A stretch of 53,657 bases of DNA from an uncultured Prevotellaceae bacterium (GCA_900316505.1 ONDH01000026.1:1-53657), one strand, 5' to 3'; shown: positions 24,786-33,779, counted from the first letter of the stretch. Notes: a model not told the origin generated them from the letters alone. Translations and numbers: made by a program.

Positions 24786-26555
24786 CTACTCTTCCACGAT
24801 TACCACTTTCTTCATTTTTTCCTCCATTTCTTTATTCTTGTGTTCCTTTTTCTGTATCACTTTTTTTCGCCACCAGATGATGAAGCCGATGAGGAGGGCG
24901 GCAAAGACGCCGTAGATGATGAATGCCCAGATGGTTTCGTACCAATAGGCTTCGACATGGATGGTGATGGTGGTGATTTGGTCGCTCCACTCGCCAAAGG
25001 CGTCGGTGGCTTTGACCTGTATGATATTATCGCCTTGAGTGAGCTTAGAGATTCGGGCAGCGTTCTGACCGAGTTCGAGGTATTGCCATTCTCCCCCGTC
25101 TTCGTCGCCACCACGGCGGTAGGCGAAGCGGATGTGACTGGTGTGGAGGTGGTCGAAGGTGGTGAAGAAGAGGTGTACCACGCGTTCCTTGGCTGACAGG
25201 TGCAATTCACGTTGGTCTAAACCCAAGCAGAAGATGCCGCGCATGGTCTCGTAGGCAGAGAGGGATACTTTCTCCTGCATGACGGGCTTCTCTTCGCTGA
25301 ATGCCCATTTGAGTTCGTAGGCTTTGTCTTCCGTCTCGATGAAGACTCGGCGGTCACCATCGGTGTAGATGCCTCGGAAGAAGAGGGGCTGGGGGTCGAG
25401 GTCAGCTGGGAAGACGTATTGGAGCAAGTCCTGTGAGGGCGAATAGAGGATGATGTACTGGTTGAAGATCACCCACACGTAGCCGTTGATGACCACAATG
25501 CCCCAAGGTGCATCGCCGCGCAGACGGCAGTCAGCGGATTTGTCCTGTACGGTCTTCTTTTGCACATCATAGACGAGGAGTCTGCCGTCGGAGGTGGTTA
25601 TCCAGAGGTTACGGTTGTCGAGGCAAAGAGCGGAGGCATTGCGGATGGTGGAGTCGAGTTTGGCGATAACTCCGTCCTTGTAGCTGATGAGTCCCTGCCA
25701 TTCGGTGTTCAGGTAGATGGTGCCGTCGTCGGCAGGAGAGAGGGTGTTGACCACTCCGAAGTGGGGACCCACCTCTTCGGGTTCAGCTCCGGGTGCCACT
25801 TTCGTCATTCCGATGCTGGTGCCAATCCATTTGGTGTCATCGGTGGCATGCCACACGGCATGTACTTTCGTGTCGGGCGGCAGAGTGCCTGCACGACTGA
25901 CGGGCACCAAATGGCGCAAGGCGATGGTGTCGAGGTTCACCTCATCCATGATGATGATGGGGTGTGTGCGCACGGTCGCCATGCCGTTGTCGTCAAGTTG
26001 CCACACGTTGCCGCGGAAATCAGTGATTTGCCTGCGGTCGGGGATGACGAGGGGGTTGGACTCGACGGGCGACTGACTGGTGCAGTTGCCGTCGCGGTCG
26101 TAGGTGAGCAGGTGGTTGTTGGCGAATGCCCAGATGGAGTCGCCCGTGCTTGCCTTAATGGCATCCATCGTCCAGGTCTGCAGTTTCTGGTCACCTGTCG
26201 GGCGGATGGTGTAGTCGTGCTTGTCGAGCACATAGAGTCCGCGTTTGGTACCTATCCAGAGTCGGTTGGACTGGTCTTCGCAGAGTGACATGATGTTGTT
26301 GTTCATCTGCAACTCGGGATGGAGGTAGTCGGCACGGAACGAGACGAGGTTGTAGCCGTCGTCGCGGTAGAGTCCGTCGGACTTCATACCGTACCACATA
26401 TAGCCTTCTTTATCTTGGAAAAGTACCCGGATATGGGCAGACATGAGTTGGTCGCGATTAGGCATCTGCACCACGCGTTCTTGTGCCTTCATGCCACACG
26501 TCAAAAAGGTGATGAACATCACCGAAAGGAGTATAGAGCGACTGGGTTTCTTCAT
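24786..26555 (-). CDS. two-component-type propeller sensor lacking kinase and DNA-binding domains
   Basis: This 589-aa protein has a signal peptide (residues 1-24), then Reg_prop beta-propeller repeats (for example IRVLFQDKEGYMWYGMKSDGLYR and SLCEDQSNRLWIGTKRGLYVLD). A Y_Y_Y-type beta domain spans about 445-530, and one membrane helix about 543-565. Hybrid two-component or LuxR-type regulators continue after this helix with output domains. This one ends 24 residues later in a short coiled coil, directly beside a tandem repeat. It may be truncated or may signal through a partner. It has its own promoter. Confidence 0.88.
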   Translation of the reverse strand: MKKPSRSILLSVMFITFLTCGMKAQERVVQMPNRDQLMSAHIRVLFQDKEGYMWYGMKSDGLYRDDGYNLVSFRADYLHPELQMNNNIMSLCEDQSNRLWIGTKRGLYVLDKHDYTIRPTGDQKLQTWTMDAIKASTGDSIWAFANNHLLTYDRDGNCTSQSPVESNPLVIPDRRQITDFRGNVWQLDDNGMATVRTHPIIIMDEVNLDTIALRHLVPVSRAGTLPPDTKVHAVWHATDDTKWIGTSIGMTKVAPGAEPEEVGPHFGVVNTLSPADDGTIYLNTEWQGLISYKDGVIAKLDSTIRNASALCLDNRNLWITTSDGRLLVYDVQKKTVQDKSADCRLRGDAPWGIVVINGYVWVIFNQYIILYSPSQDLLQYVFPADLDPQPLFFRGIYTDGDRRVFIETEDKAYELKWAFSEEKPVMQEKVSLSAYETMRGIFCLGLDQRELHLSAKERVVHLFFTTFDHLHTSHIRFAYRRGGDEDGGEWQYLELGQNAARISKLTQGDNIIQVKATDAFGEWSDQITTITIHVEAYWYETIWAFIIYGVFAALLIGFIIWWRKKVIQKKEHKNKEMEEKMKKVVIVEE

Positions 26556-26575
26556 AATAAGATTGTTAACTTTCG

Positions 26576-26583
26576 CAAAGGTA
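26576..26583 (-). promoter_or_regulatory. -7 box of the propeller sensor gene
   Basis: The minus strand reads TACCTTTG, with TTTG at 26604-26607 placed 20 bp upstream. Confidence 0.75.
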
Positions 26584-26641
26584 GGGCTTTTCTTTCACAT
26601 TAACAAACTTTTGAGAAGAAATTTCCAACTTTCTATTGGCT

Positions 26642-26674
26642 GAAGTTATCGCTCCGCTCGAAGTAATCGAAGTT
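26642..26674. repeat. 33-bp dispersed repeat, copy 2
   Basis: The segment beginning GAAGTTATCGCTCCGCTCGA aligns without gaps to 20294-20326 (27 of 33 identical). It lies in the gap between the sensor and the TlpA-like gene and is followed by a TCAACTGTCAAC heptad pair at 26712-26723. Confidence 0.7.
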
Positions 26675-26745
26675 AAAGGAGTTTACGATGATACCTGACA
26701 ACGAGAAGAACATCAACTGTCAACTCGCAAAAGCATCGGCTTTTA

Positions 26746-27801
26746 TCAAAGCCCGTTGGACTTTGTCAGCAGTTCTTTGAGCCTTTCTTTCGCATCATCC
26801 AAGGGTTTTCCGCCACCACATTCCAACGAACTGTAAACCGTGTTCCCGTATCTGTCGAGAATGTAGAAGAAAGGAACGAAGCCATTATTGAAGAGAGGGG
26901 GACGTGGTCGTCCTTCTGGGCTGCCATCAAACTTCGTGGAGAGGTTTGCCCATGTGCATTTCGGCAGTTCATCCACCGCTTTCAGCCAAGCGTCTCTGTC
27001 TTCGTCGATGGTCACGCTGACAAATGCCACACGGTCACGACATTCTTCCTCGTATGTTATCAGTTCGGGTATCTCGGCACGACAGGGGCCGCACCAACTC
27101 GCCCACAGGTTCAGCAGCATATACTCCTTCCCATTCAGACACTCCTCGAAAGTATGGGCTCTCCCTGCCGTGTCCCACATGGGGAAAAGCCTTGCCACCC
27201 CACCCCGCTCTTTGCGAGCCAAAATGAGTTGCTGCAGTTCTTGCCCTTTGTCTGAGTTGCGCAACGACGGGGAGAAACAATCCAGAGCCATCTGCAAGGT
27301 GTCGGCATCCCACGATTTCGACAAGAGGTGCAATGCCTGGACGCTTTCAGAATGGGCTTTCAGGAAGTCTTGACTCCGAAAATGTTGAGGGGCATTGAAG
27401 AACACATCGTTGGCTTCAAAATCGCCATACTCGTCTGCAATGCGTCCCACGGACACCTGAGGCGTAAGCGAATCGAATGTAACCTCCGTGCGGCCATACC
27501 CCAATGGGATGCTTCCCCATCGTGCATGGGCGCCCTGCACTGCCAACCACACCTTGTCGTCGGCATCTCGTTCTTTCAGATACTTCAATGTGACTGTCAC
27601 TGGCAGACTGTCTTTTTCCATCAGTAGCCGTCCATCCACTATCGGCAACGTGTCACATCGCTCTCCTTCCGCTCCGAAAGTTACCTCCACAAAGCCTTCC
27701 GTACCCGTGGGGAAAATGACTTCCAGCACATCCTGCCTCGGTGCCGTTTGCCGACACGACAACAAACCAAGACACAAGGCTACAATCATCATCTTTTTCA
27801 T
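26746..27801 (-). CDS. TlpA-like thioredoxin-fold lipoprotein
   Basis: This 351-aa lipoprotein (LLSC, Cys16) has an N-terminal beta-rich part related to DUF4369 and a C-terminal thioredoxin domain with the redox motif WASWCGPC. It probably reduces or isomerises disulfides, or delivers electrons to apocytochromes, at the periplasmic face. It lies 35 bp downstream of a second TlpA-type gene, and the two may form an operon from the promoter at 28956. Confidence 0.9.
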   Translation of the reverse strand: MKKMMIVALCLGLLSCRQTAPRQDVLEVIFPTGTEGFVEVTFGAEGERCDTLPIVDGRLLMEKDSLPVTVTLKYLKERDADDKVWLAVQGAHARWGSIPLGYGRTEVTFDSLTPQVSVGRIADEYGDFEANDVFFNAPQHFRSQDFLKAHSESVQALHLLSKSWDADTLQMALDCFSPSLRNSDKGQELQQLILARKERGGVARLFPMWDTAGRAHTFEECLNGKEYMLLNLWASWCGPCRAEIPELITYEEECRDRVAFVSVTIDEDRDAWLKAVDELPKCTWANLSTKFDGSPEGRPRPPLFNNGFVPFFYILDRYGNTVYSSLECGGGKPLDDAKERLKELLTKSNGL

Positions 27802-27836
27802 ATCGGTCTTATACTTTACAAAAAATGTTCATAAAT

Positions 27837-28925
27837 CTAATTTTTTCCATCAAAGATTTCTGCTAATTTGGTGTACAATTCTTCTCCCATAAGGTCGCGC
27901 GCCACAATCTTGCCTTGCGGGTTGATGAGCAGGTTGTCGGGGATGGCGTTGATTTTATACACCTTGGTGACCAGCGACTCCCTTCCCTTCAGGTCAGAAA
28001 GATGCACCCACGGCATCTTCAGACTGGCGATGGCTTTCACCCACGGAATCCTGTTTCCATCAAGGGACACGCCAACGATGTCAAGCCCTTTTGGATGGTA
28101 TTTCTCGTATGCCGCCACCACATTGGGCATCTCGGCACGACAAGGGCCACACCATGAGGCCCAGAAATCGACGAGCACCCAACGCCCTTTGCCGACGTAT
28201 TCACTGAGTTTGTGGGTATTTCCCAACGTGTCCACCATCTCGAAGTCGGTGAACTGCTGACCGATGAAGGCATCCTTCGCATCCCTGTCGGCTGCTTTCT
28301 GCTCATCTGTTCTGCCCGATGTCACGACAACTGTTGCCGTAGCCATCCTCTTTATCCCCTCCGCATATTGTTTAACCTTTGGATGCTCAGCATAGGCGGG
28401 CTTCTTTTCCAACATACGAAGCAATCCTTTTGACCCAAAAGTCCTTTGGCCTTCGACTATGAGTGCAGCAGGCAGCAGCGTTTCAAGTTCCTCTTCAAAC
28501 ATCTTCTTGACCATCTTATATTTATACTCTGGATAATAACTGCCCGGCAGACCCAGAATTTCCTTGTTATAATAGGCCAGCCGTTCGTTCAGCGGCGAAC
28601 CTTTCAGTGTGCTGTCGTTCATGTTGACGCTGATGGCTTTGCCGTCATTGAAAAACAGGGTATGCCAACTCTGCCAGTCTTTCGGGTCGAACGTGATGGC
28701 AAAGATGGCATCCTTGTCTGCCAGACCTTTGAACACAAACTTGCCTTTGGCTACGACGATGCTGTCCACCACTTTGGAGGTCAACTTGTCTTCCAGATAG
28801 ACCATCTTGCCGTTTTCCTGACTGACACCCTTGACGGTGTACTTCACTTGTTGAGCCTTGGCAGACTCCTGTGCCTGTGCCGACACAGCCAGCAGCAGAG
28901 CAAATAAAAACAGAATCTTTTTCAT
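27837..28925 (-). CDS. DUF4369 plus TlpA-like thioredoxin protein
   Basis: This 362-aa secreted protein (signal peptide ending SAQA) carries an N-terminal DUF4369 domain (VKYTVKGVSQENGKMVYLEDK) and a C-terminal TlpA/AhpC-TSA domain with DFWASWCGPCRAEMP and VGVSLD. It should act as a periplasmic thiol-disulfide oxidoreductase. The start at 28925 was chosen because the in-frame ATG at 28958 lies within the -7 box and ahead of the predicted transcript, and the signal peptide starts at MKKILF. Confidence 0.92.
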   Translation of the reverse strand: MKKILFLFALLLAVSAQAQESAKAQQVKYTVKGVSQENGKMVYLEDKLTSKVVDSIVVAKGKFVFKGLADKDAIFAITFDPKDWQSWHTLFFNDGKAISVNMNDSTLKGSPLNERLAYYNKEILGLPGSYYPEYKYKMVKKMFEEELETLLPAALIVEGQRTFGSKGLLRMLEKKPAYAEHPKVKQYAEGIKRMATATVVVTSGRTDEQKAADRDAKDAFIGQQFTDFEMVDTLGNTHKLSEYVGKGRWVLVDFWASWCGPCRAEMPNVVAAYEKYHPKGLDIVGVSLDGNRIPWVKAIASLKMPWVHLSDLKGRESLVTKVYKINAIPDNLLINPQGKIVARDLMGEELYTKLAEIFDGKN

Positions 28926-28955
28926 TGTTTCATTTTTGTTGTAGGTTTTCGACGA

Positions 28956-28963
28956 CAAAGTTA
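28956..28963 (-). promoter_or_regulatory. -7 box of the TlpA-type genes
   Basis: The minus strand reads TAACTTTG, 30 bp upstream of the ATG at 28925. Confidence 0.7.
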
Positions 28964-29108
28964 CAGTTTTCCATTTTTCTCGCCAACAAGAACAGTTTGC
29001 AAATACTTTGCATTTACAAAAAGAAACAAAAACGGAGTTTGCAAACAGTTTGCAAGCTCCATTAATACCTTTCCTTCACTCATCCGCTCAACAGGCTAAA
29101 ACTTTCAA

Positions 29109-30167
29109 TTATAAACTATCAACTGTCAACTCGCTAAACTTTTTCTTTCCTTTCACATAATATTGCCAGAGGAGGGAGAAGTTGACACGTTCGGGGACGC
29201 GCTCATTCTTGCGAAGCTGCTGAATGTGGCGACGGTCTTTCTCGAAGTCGGGGAGAAGGTCGTAGAAGGCATGGCGTGCCTTAAAGACGGCGGAGAAATT
29301 CTTGGTGTCGCCCTTGAGGAGGAACTGGAGGGCGGCGAGATAGTCGAGGAAGCGACGGGTGCGCATCACACTCTTGAGTTCTGCATCGGGCAAGTTCTTG
29401 TAGAGCATAAGGAGGTTGTTGCGGAAGTTGAGGAAGGTCTTGCGAGGATTGCCCTGATTGAGGGTGGCACCTCCGAGGTGGTATGCCTTGCTCTCGCTGA
29501 TGCAGACAATGCTCTTGCCCATCGTGCGGAGTCGCCAGCAGAGGTCAATCTCTTCCATGTGGGCAAAGAAGCGGGCATCGAGTCCCCCACTCTCACGCCA
29601 GTCGGAGGCTCGCACCATGAGGGCGGCTCCTGTGCCCCATAGGAGGGGAACGATGTCGTCGTACTGCCCTTCGTCGGGTTCGATGGTGTCGAACACACGT
29701 CCTCGGCAGAAGGGGTAACCATATTTGTCAAGGAAGCCTCCTGCGGCACCAGCATACTCGAACCAGTTGACAGTTGACAGTTGACAGTTGACAGTTGAGG
29801 GCTGACGTAAAGACAGCAATTTGGGTTGGCAGGCGGCACAATTAGGGTGCGCATCCATATATTTAAGAAGTGGTGCATCCCATTCTTTCTGTCTAATTTC
29901 CACGTCGGAATTGAGGAGGAGGTAGTATTCGTAGTCGGGGAGTTGTACGAGGGCACGGTTGTAGCCTTCAGCAAAGCCAAAGTTCTCTTCGAGCACGATG
30001 ACGGGCACTTCGGGGAACTCCTGTTGGAGCATCTGCACGCTTCCATCAGTGGAGGCGTTATCAGCCACAATGACATCACCCACGCTGTTCTTCAGCACCG
30101 ATGGCAAGTATTGGCGCATCATGTCGGCGCCGTTCCAGTTTAATATGACGATTGCTAATTTCTTCAT
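29109..30167 (-). CDS. family 2 glycosyltransferase with in-frame heptamer insert
   Basis: This 352-aa enzyme starts MKKLAIVILNWNGADMM and has VADNASTDGS, the LNSDVE metal motif near residue 86, and a later CWRLRTMGKSIV region, typical of rhamnosyltransferase-like GT2 proteins. Residues about 124-135 (roughly STVNCQLSTVNW) are encoded by five tandem CAGTTGA heptamers at 29764-29798, placed just before the conserved FEYAGAAGGFLDKYGYPFCRGR segment. The repeat keeps the frame open. It probably forms a surface loop. Confidence 0.9.
   Translation of the reverse strand: MKKLAIVILNWNGADMMRQYLPSVLKNSVGDVIVADNASTDGSVQMLQQEFPEVPVIVLEENFGFAEGYNRALVQLPDYEYYLLLNSDVEIRQKEWDAPLLKYMDAHPNCAACQPKLLSLRQPSTVNCQLSTVNWFEYAGAAGGFLDKYGYPFCRGRVFDTIEPDEGQYDDIVPLLWGTGAALMVRASDWRESGGLDARFFAHMEEIDLCWRLRTMGKSIVCISESKAYHLGGATLNQGNPRKTFLNFRNNLLMLYKNLPDAELKSVMRTRRFLDYLAALQFLLKGDTKNFSAVFKARHAFYDLLPDFEKDRRHIQQLRKNERVPERVNFSLLWQYYVKGKKKFSELTVDSL
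29764..29798. repeat. five tandem CAGTTGA heptamers inside the glycosyltransferase
   Basis: Perfect copies lie at 29764-29770, 29771-29777, 29778-29784, 29785-29791 and 29792-29798. The same heptads are found between genes elsewhere in the window (for example at 18124-18156). Confidence 0.9.
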
Positions 30168-30217
30168 ATATTTTGACAGAAGCTTGCTCTAATCAGTGGA
30201 ACCATTATCTATATCTA

Positions 30218-30442
30218 TTATCTATAGTGATACTGAACACGTGTTCCACTACTACCATCCTTCTTTTCATAATAATACACCCTATCTATTATCACATCTC
30301 CTCTTTTATACAAACCATATATCTCTGGAAAATTCTTTTCCAAGGCCTCCATTCTTTCCGAGTAATTAGTAATAGTGTACGTTTTTGTAGTACATGATAC
30401 CAACATTGTCATCAAGGACAATACTAATAATATTTTCTTCAT
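30218..30442 (-). CDS. small lipoprotein of unknown function
   Basis: This 74-aa protein has a lipoprotein signal (LVSC, Cys17) followed by a short charged domain (YSERMEALEKNFPEIYGLYKRGDVIIDRVYYYEKKDGS). I do not recognise a family. It lies 50 bp upstream of the glycosyltransferase start on the same strand and 64 bp after mtaB, and could be transcribed with either. No clear -7 box was found. Confidence 0.6.
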   Translation of the reverse strand: MKKILLVLSLMTMLVSCTTKTYTITNYSERMEALEKNFPEIYGLYKRGDVIIDRVYYYEKKDGSSGTRVQYHYR

Positions 30443-30506
30443 AATATATCAAGTTTATTGTTTAAAGCAAACGGCAAATGAATACAGATCTAATGACTGG
30501 GGGAAT

Positions 30507-31814
30507 TCAAATCAGTTCTCCTTTCAACGCATCTCCTTCCTTGTTAAAGTCTCCGAGTTGCACGTTGACGATTTGGTTGTCCAGCTCGGTCATATTCGGC
30601 ACTTCCACACGGATGTAGTTGTCGGTGAAGCCGTTCATCACAGGCTTTCGTGGCGAGGCGTGTTCCAGCAGGACGGGACGTATGCTGCCGATGAAGCGGC
30701 TGTAGAAATCGCGAGTTTTCTGTGTCGAGAGCGCCAAGACACGCTGGCTGCGCTCGTGCTTCTCCTGCGGCGTGACCACATGAGGAATCTCCAAGGCTTT
30801 GGTGCCAGGACGTTCGGAGTAGGAGAACACGTGGTATTGGGAGACATCAACGCTCTCCATGAAGTCGTAGGCCTGTTGAAAATACTCTTCCGTCTCGCCA
30901 CGAGTGCCGACGATGACATCCACACCGATGAAGGCATCGGGCATGACGGAACGAATCTTCTCTATCTTGTGGTGGAAGAGTGCCGTGTCGTACTTGCGGT
31001 GCATCAGTTTCAGCACCTCGTCGCATCCGCTCTGGAGGGGAATGTGGAAGTGAGGCATAAAGGCACGTGACTGTGCACAATACTCGATGATTTCATCAGT
31101 AAGAAGGTTAGGTTCGATGCTGGAGATGCGGTAGCGTTCGATGCCCTCCACCCCATCGAGTGCCTTGACGAGGTCGAAGAAGGTCTCACCTGTGGAACGT
31201 CCGAAGTCACCGATGTTCACGCCCGTGATGACAATCTCTTTGCCCCCCTCCTGCACCACATGCTCTGCCTGCTGCACCATAGAGGCAATACTGCCGTTGC
31301 GGCTTCTTCCACGGGCAATCGGGATGGTGCAATAAGTACAGTAGTAGTTGCAACCATCCTGCACCTTGAGGAAGTAGCGAGTTCTATCCCCTCTTGAACA
31401 ACTTTCCGCAAACGTCTTGATGTCTGCTGTCTTCACGGTATATGCTCCGGTCATGCCATTGAGAATGGCAGGAATGATGTTCCCCTTCTGTTCACTCCCC
31501 AACACCAAATCCACACCCTCCGTTTCGATAATATCTTGTGGCTTCAACTGCGCATAACAACCTGTCACCACTACAAATGCACCCGGATGCGCTTTCACCA
31601 ACCGATGAATCGCCTGCCTGCACTTGTGGTCAGCCACCTCCGTCACGCTGCATGTATTCACCACCACCAAGTCAGCCACCTCACCTTTCTGCGCCTTCCT
31701 TACCCCATAACGCTCCAACTGTTGCGCCACGGAGCTCGTTTCTACGAAGTTCAATTTACAGCCCAGCGTGAAAAATGCCGCCTTCTTACCCTGCAATATG
31801 CTCGAATCAATCAT
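30507..31814 (-). CDS. mtaB: tRNA t6A37 methylthiotransferase MtaB
   Basis: This 435-aa radical-SAM enzyme converts t6A37 to ms2t6A37 in ANN-decoding tRNAs. It shows the N-terminal UPF0004 domain with GCKLN, further Cys in VNTCSV and TGCYAQ for the second 4Fe-4S cluster, the radical-SAM motif CNYYCTYC near residue 158, and a C-terminal TRAM-type domain. The ATG at 31814 is the first after the promoter at 31834. The in-frame ATG at 31871 lies upstream of the box and is excluded. Confidence 0.94.
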   Translation of the reverse strand: MIDSSILQGKKAAFFTLGCKLNFVETSSVAQQLERYGVRKAQKGEVADLVVVNTCSVTEVADHKCRQAIHRLVKAHPGAFVVVTGCYAQLKPQDIIETEGVDLVLGSEQKGNIIPAILNGMTGAYTVKTADIKTFAESCSRGDRTRYFLKVQDGCNYYCTYCTIPIARGRSRNGSIASMVQQAEHVVQEGGKEIVITGVNIGDFGRSTGETFFDLVKALDGVEGIERYRISSIEPNLLTDEIIEYCAQSRAFMPHFHIPLQSGCDEVLKLMHRKYDTALFHHKIEKIRSVMPDAFIGVDVIVGTRGETEEYFQQAYDFMESVDVSQYHVFSYSERPGTKALEIPHVVTPQEKHERSQRVLALSTQKTRDFYSRFIGSIRPVLLEHASPRKPVMNGFTDNYIRVEVPNMTELDNQIVNVQLGDFNKEGDALKGELI

Positions 31815-31833
31815 TTCTGTTGTGCTTTGTGTG

Positions 31834-31841
31834 CAAAGGTA
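31834..31841 (-). promoter_or_regulatory. mtaB -7 box
   Basis: The minus strand reads TACCTTTG, 20 bp upstream of the start at 31814. It lies only 13 bp from the divergent -7 box at 31855. Confidence 0.7.
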
Positions 31842-31854
31842 AGAAAAAATATCG

Positions 31855-31862
31855 TATCTTTG
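31855..31862 (+). promoter_or_regulatory. -7 box of the esterase gene
   Basis: TATCTTTG fits TAnnTTTG, 43 bp before the ATG at 31906. The two divergent promoters overlap, so RNA polymerase may compete between them. Confidence 0.7.
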
Positions 31863-31905
31863 CAAGAACAAAACTACTATTTATTCATTTATCAATAACA
31901 AAAAC

Positions 31906-33033
31906 ATGAAACACCTTTTATCAGCAATCCTATTGTGCGTCATGTCGCTCACAGCCAGCGCACAGTTCGGTCCTGCCAGGCAACAGCAAGACCTGCCGGG
32001 CAAGCCTTCGTTATGGAATATCCGTGGCAAGCAATACCCACGTGTGCTGCCCGACAACCGTGTCGTGTTCCGCATTCAGGCACCCAATGCCCAGCAAGTA
32101 CAGATAGACCTCGGCAAACGCTATGACATGCAGAAGGGCGACAATGGCGTGTGGACATGCACCACTGACCCGCAGACAGAAGGTTTTCACTACTATTTCC
32201 TATATATTGACGGTGTGCAGGTGGCAGACCCCAACAGCGAGTCTTTCTATGGATGCAGCATGATGTCGAGCGGTTTGGAGATTCCATACGATGCCACGAA
32301 GGCAGACCGCTTCGCCTTCAAAGATGTGCCTCATGGCGACGTGCACCGCAAACGCTACTACTCGCATGTGGATAACGCATGGAAAACCATGTATGTATAT
32401 ACCCCACCCATGTATGACCAAGAGAAAAGGGACTACCCCGTGTTGTATCTCCAACATGGCGGTGGCGAAGATGAACGTGGCTGGAATCAGCAGGGACTCA
32501 CCGACATCATCCTCGACAACCTCATCGCTGAAGGCAAGGCTGTGCCCATGATCATCGCCATGCTCGACGGCAACACGCGCGACTTCACTGCTGAACTGAC
32601 TCAGGAAGGCATTCCTTTTGTGGAGAAAAATTTCCGTGCCAAGAAGGGGATGGAGAACCGAGGATTGGCAGGTCTGTCAATGGGTGGCATCCACACACTC
32701 AACACGCTCATTGCACAGCCAGACCTCGTCAGTTACGTAGGTGTGTTCAGTTCGGGTTGGTTCAAGAATAATGGTGGTCCCGGAAGAGGCGGTGACAACG
32801 ACAAGAACTATGCCACTCTGAAAGAGAAGAAAGACCTCTACAACAAAAACATCAAGAAGTTGTGGATGTCGATGGGAGGTCAGGAAGACATCGCCTACGA
32901 GAACTGCAAGGAGATGCGTCGCCGTTTCGATGAAATCGGCATCAAGTATGACTACTATGAGTACCCCGGCGGTCACACATGGCCTGTATGGCGTGAAAGC
33001 ATCTATCAGTTCGCACAGATGATTTTCAAATAA
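31906..33033 (+). CDS. secreted esterase, CE1/feruloyl-esterase type
   Basis: This 375-aa protein has a signal peptide ending SASAQ (residue about 20) and an N-terminal E-set/CBM48-like domain (VVFRIQAPNAQQVQIDLGKRYDM). A carboxylesterase domain follows with LQHGGGEDERGWNQQG, the nucleophile elbow GLSMGG (Ser258) and the catalytic His in GGHTWPVWRE. Such enzymes remove ferulic or acetyl groups from xylan in plant-fibre degrading Prevotella. The substrate is inferred. A strong hairpin terminator follows. Confidence 0.92.
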   Translation: MKHLLSAILLCVMSLTASAQFGPARQQQDLPGKPSLWNIRGKQYPRVLPDNRVVFRIQAPNAQQVQIDLGKRYDMQKGDNGVWTCTTDPQTEGFHYYFLYIDGVQVADPNSESFYGCSMMSSGLEIPYDATKADRFAFKDVPHGDVHRKRYYSHVDNAWKTMYVYTPPMYDQEKRDYPVLYLQHGGGEDERGWNQQGLTDIILDNLIAEGKAVPMIIAMLDGNTRDFTAELTQEGIPFVEKNFRAKKGMENRGLAGLSMGGIHTLNTLIAQPDLVSYVGVFSSGWFKNNGGPGRGGDNDKNYATLKEKKDLYNKNIKKLWMSMGGQEDIAYENCKEMRRRFDEIGIKYDYYEYPGGHTWPVWRESIYQFAQMIFK

Positions 33034-33052
33034 TAACATTGGGCATTCATAC

Positions 33053-33083
33053 AACTCCCGCATGACCAACTCATGCGGGAGTT
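33053..33083 (+). terminator. terminator of the esterase gene
   Basis: A perfect 13-bp stem (AACTCCCGCATGA at 33053-33065 with TCATGCGGGAGTT at 33071-33083) has a 5-nt loop and a TTCTTTC tail. It lies 19 bp after the stop. Confidence 0.85.
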
Positions 33084-33100
33084 TCTTTCACAACCTGTTC

Positions 33101-33164
33101 AGTACTTCCACAGAAGTACTACAATACTTTCTTACTGGTACTCGAGTACTTTTACAGAAGTACT
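33101..33164. repeat. two copies of an inverted AGTACTT...AAGTACT repeat
   Basis: AGTACTTCCACAGAAGTACT (33101-33120) and AGTACTTTTACAGAAGTACT (33145-33164) are 20-bp imperfect palindromes, 24 bp apart, between two convergent genes. They could act as regulator sites, as folded RNA, or as a repeat remnant. Confidence 0.7.
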
Positions 33165-33198
33165 GGGACAGAAAAGAGGCATCTGATGACGAAGGTCT

Positions 33199-33660
33199 TC
33201 AATCCGTCCAATTGATGCGATCCTTGTAGCGGTCGAACTCCATTGAAGGGTCAGCGCCCACCTGTTTGAGCACCTCACGAATCAATTCCTGTTCCCTCGG
33301 AGGCATAGGGAATCCGCCTCGCCGACGCACAAAATAAGAATTGCGGCTGAATTGGGCAATCAGTATGTCCATAAACATCGCATACTGCCTCGGCAACATA
33401 TTCGCCTGCATACCCTCGAAACCATATGCATAACGCACTGGTGTCTGGTTACGGAAATGCTCGCAATCCTCCCCACCCTTCACTGCCTCTGGGTTATAGA
33501 CATGTAAAATCAGTTCATCCTCAGGAATCATCGTCCTCACGATATAGTGCAGGCACTGCCCAGATAAAGGGCAATCAGCATTCAAGCACAAAGCAAAATT
33601 ACTTGGCACATCAGAAAGTCGGAAGGTTGGAGTTGTCACATCATTCATGGTCATCCACAT
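33199..33660 (-). CDS. DUF6078-like conserved protein
   Basis: This 153-aa cytoplasmic protein resembles the Bacteroidales DUF6078 family, with LCLNADCPLSGQCLHYI (Cys pair) near residue 25, a FRNQTPVRYAYGFEGMQANMLPRQYAMF central region, and FVRRRGGFPMPPREQELI near the end. Function is unknown. Codons at 33654 and 33648 are also possible starts, the latter giving MNDV. The family assignment is from memory and moderately sure. Confidence 0.75.
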   Translation of the reverse strand: MWMTMNDVTTPTFRLSDVPSNFALCLNADCPLSGQCLHYIVRTMIPEDELILHVYNPEAVKGGEDCEHFRNQTPVRYAYGFEGMQANMLPRQYAMFMDILIAQFSRNSYFVRRRGGFPMPPREQELIREVLKQVGADPSMEFDRYKDRINWTD

Positions 33661-33679
33661 GTATTATCATTTGTTTTTG

Positions 33680-33687
33680 CAAAGATA
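33680..33687 (-). promoter_or_regulatory. -7 box of the DUF6078-like gene
   Basis: The minus strand reads TATCTTTG, 20-32 bp before the candidate starts. Confidence 0.65.
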
Positions 33688-33771
33688 AAACAAATCATGG
33701 AGAAAAGCAAAGAAAAGCACCCTTTCCATCTGTTTTCTCTTTCATTTCTTGATTGATTGGAGAGAAAGACG

Positions 33772-33779
33772 TAACTTTG
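33772..33779 (+). promoter_or_regulatory. -7 box of the mrr gene
   Basis: TAACTTTG fits TAnnTTTG, 40 bp before the ATG at 33819. Confidence 0.7.
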
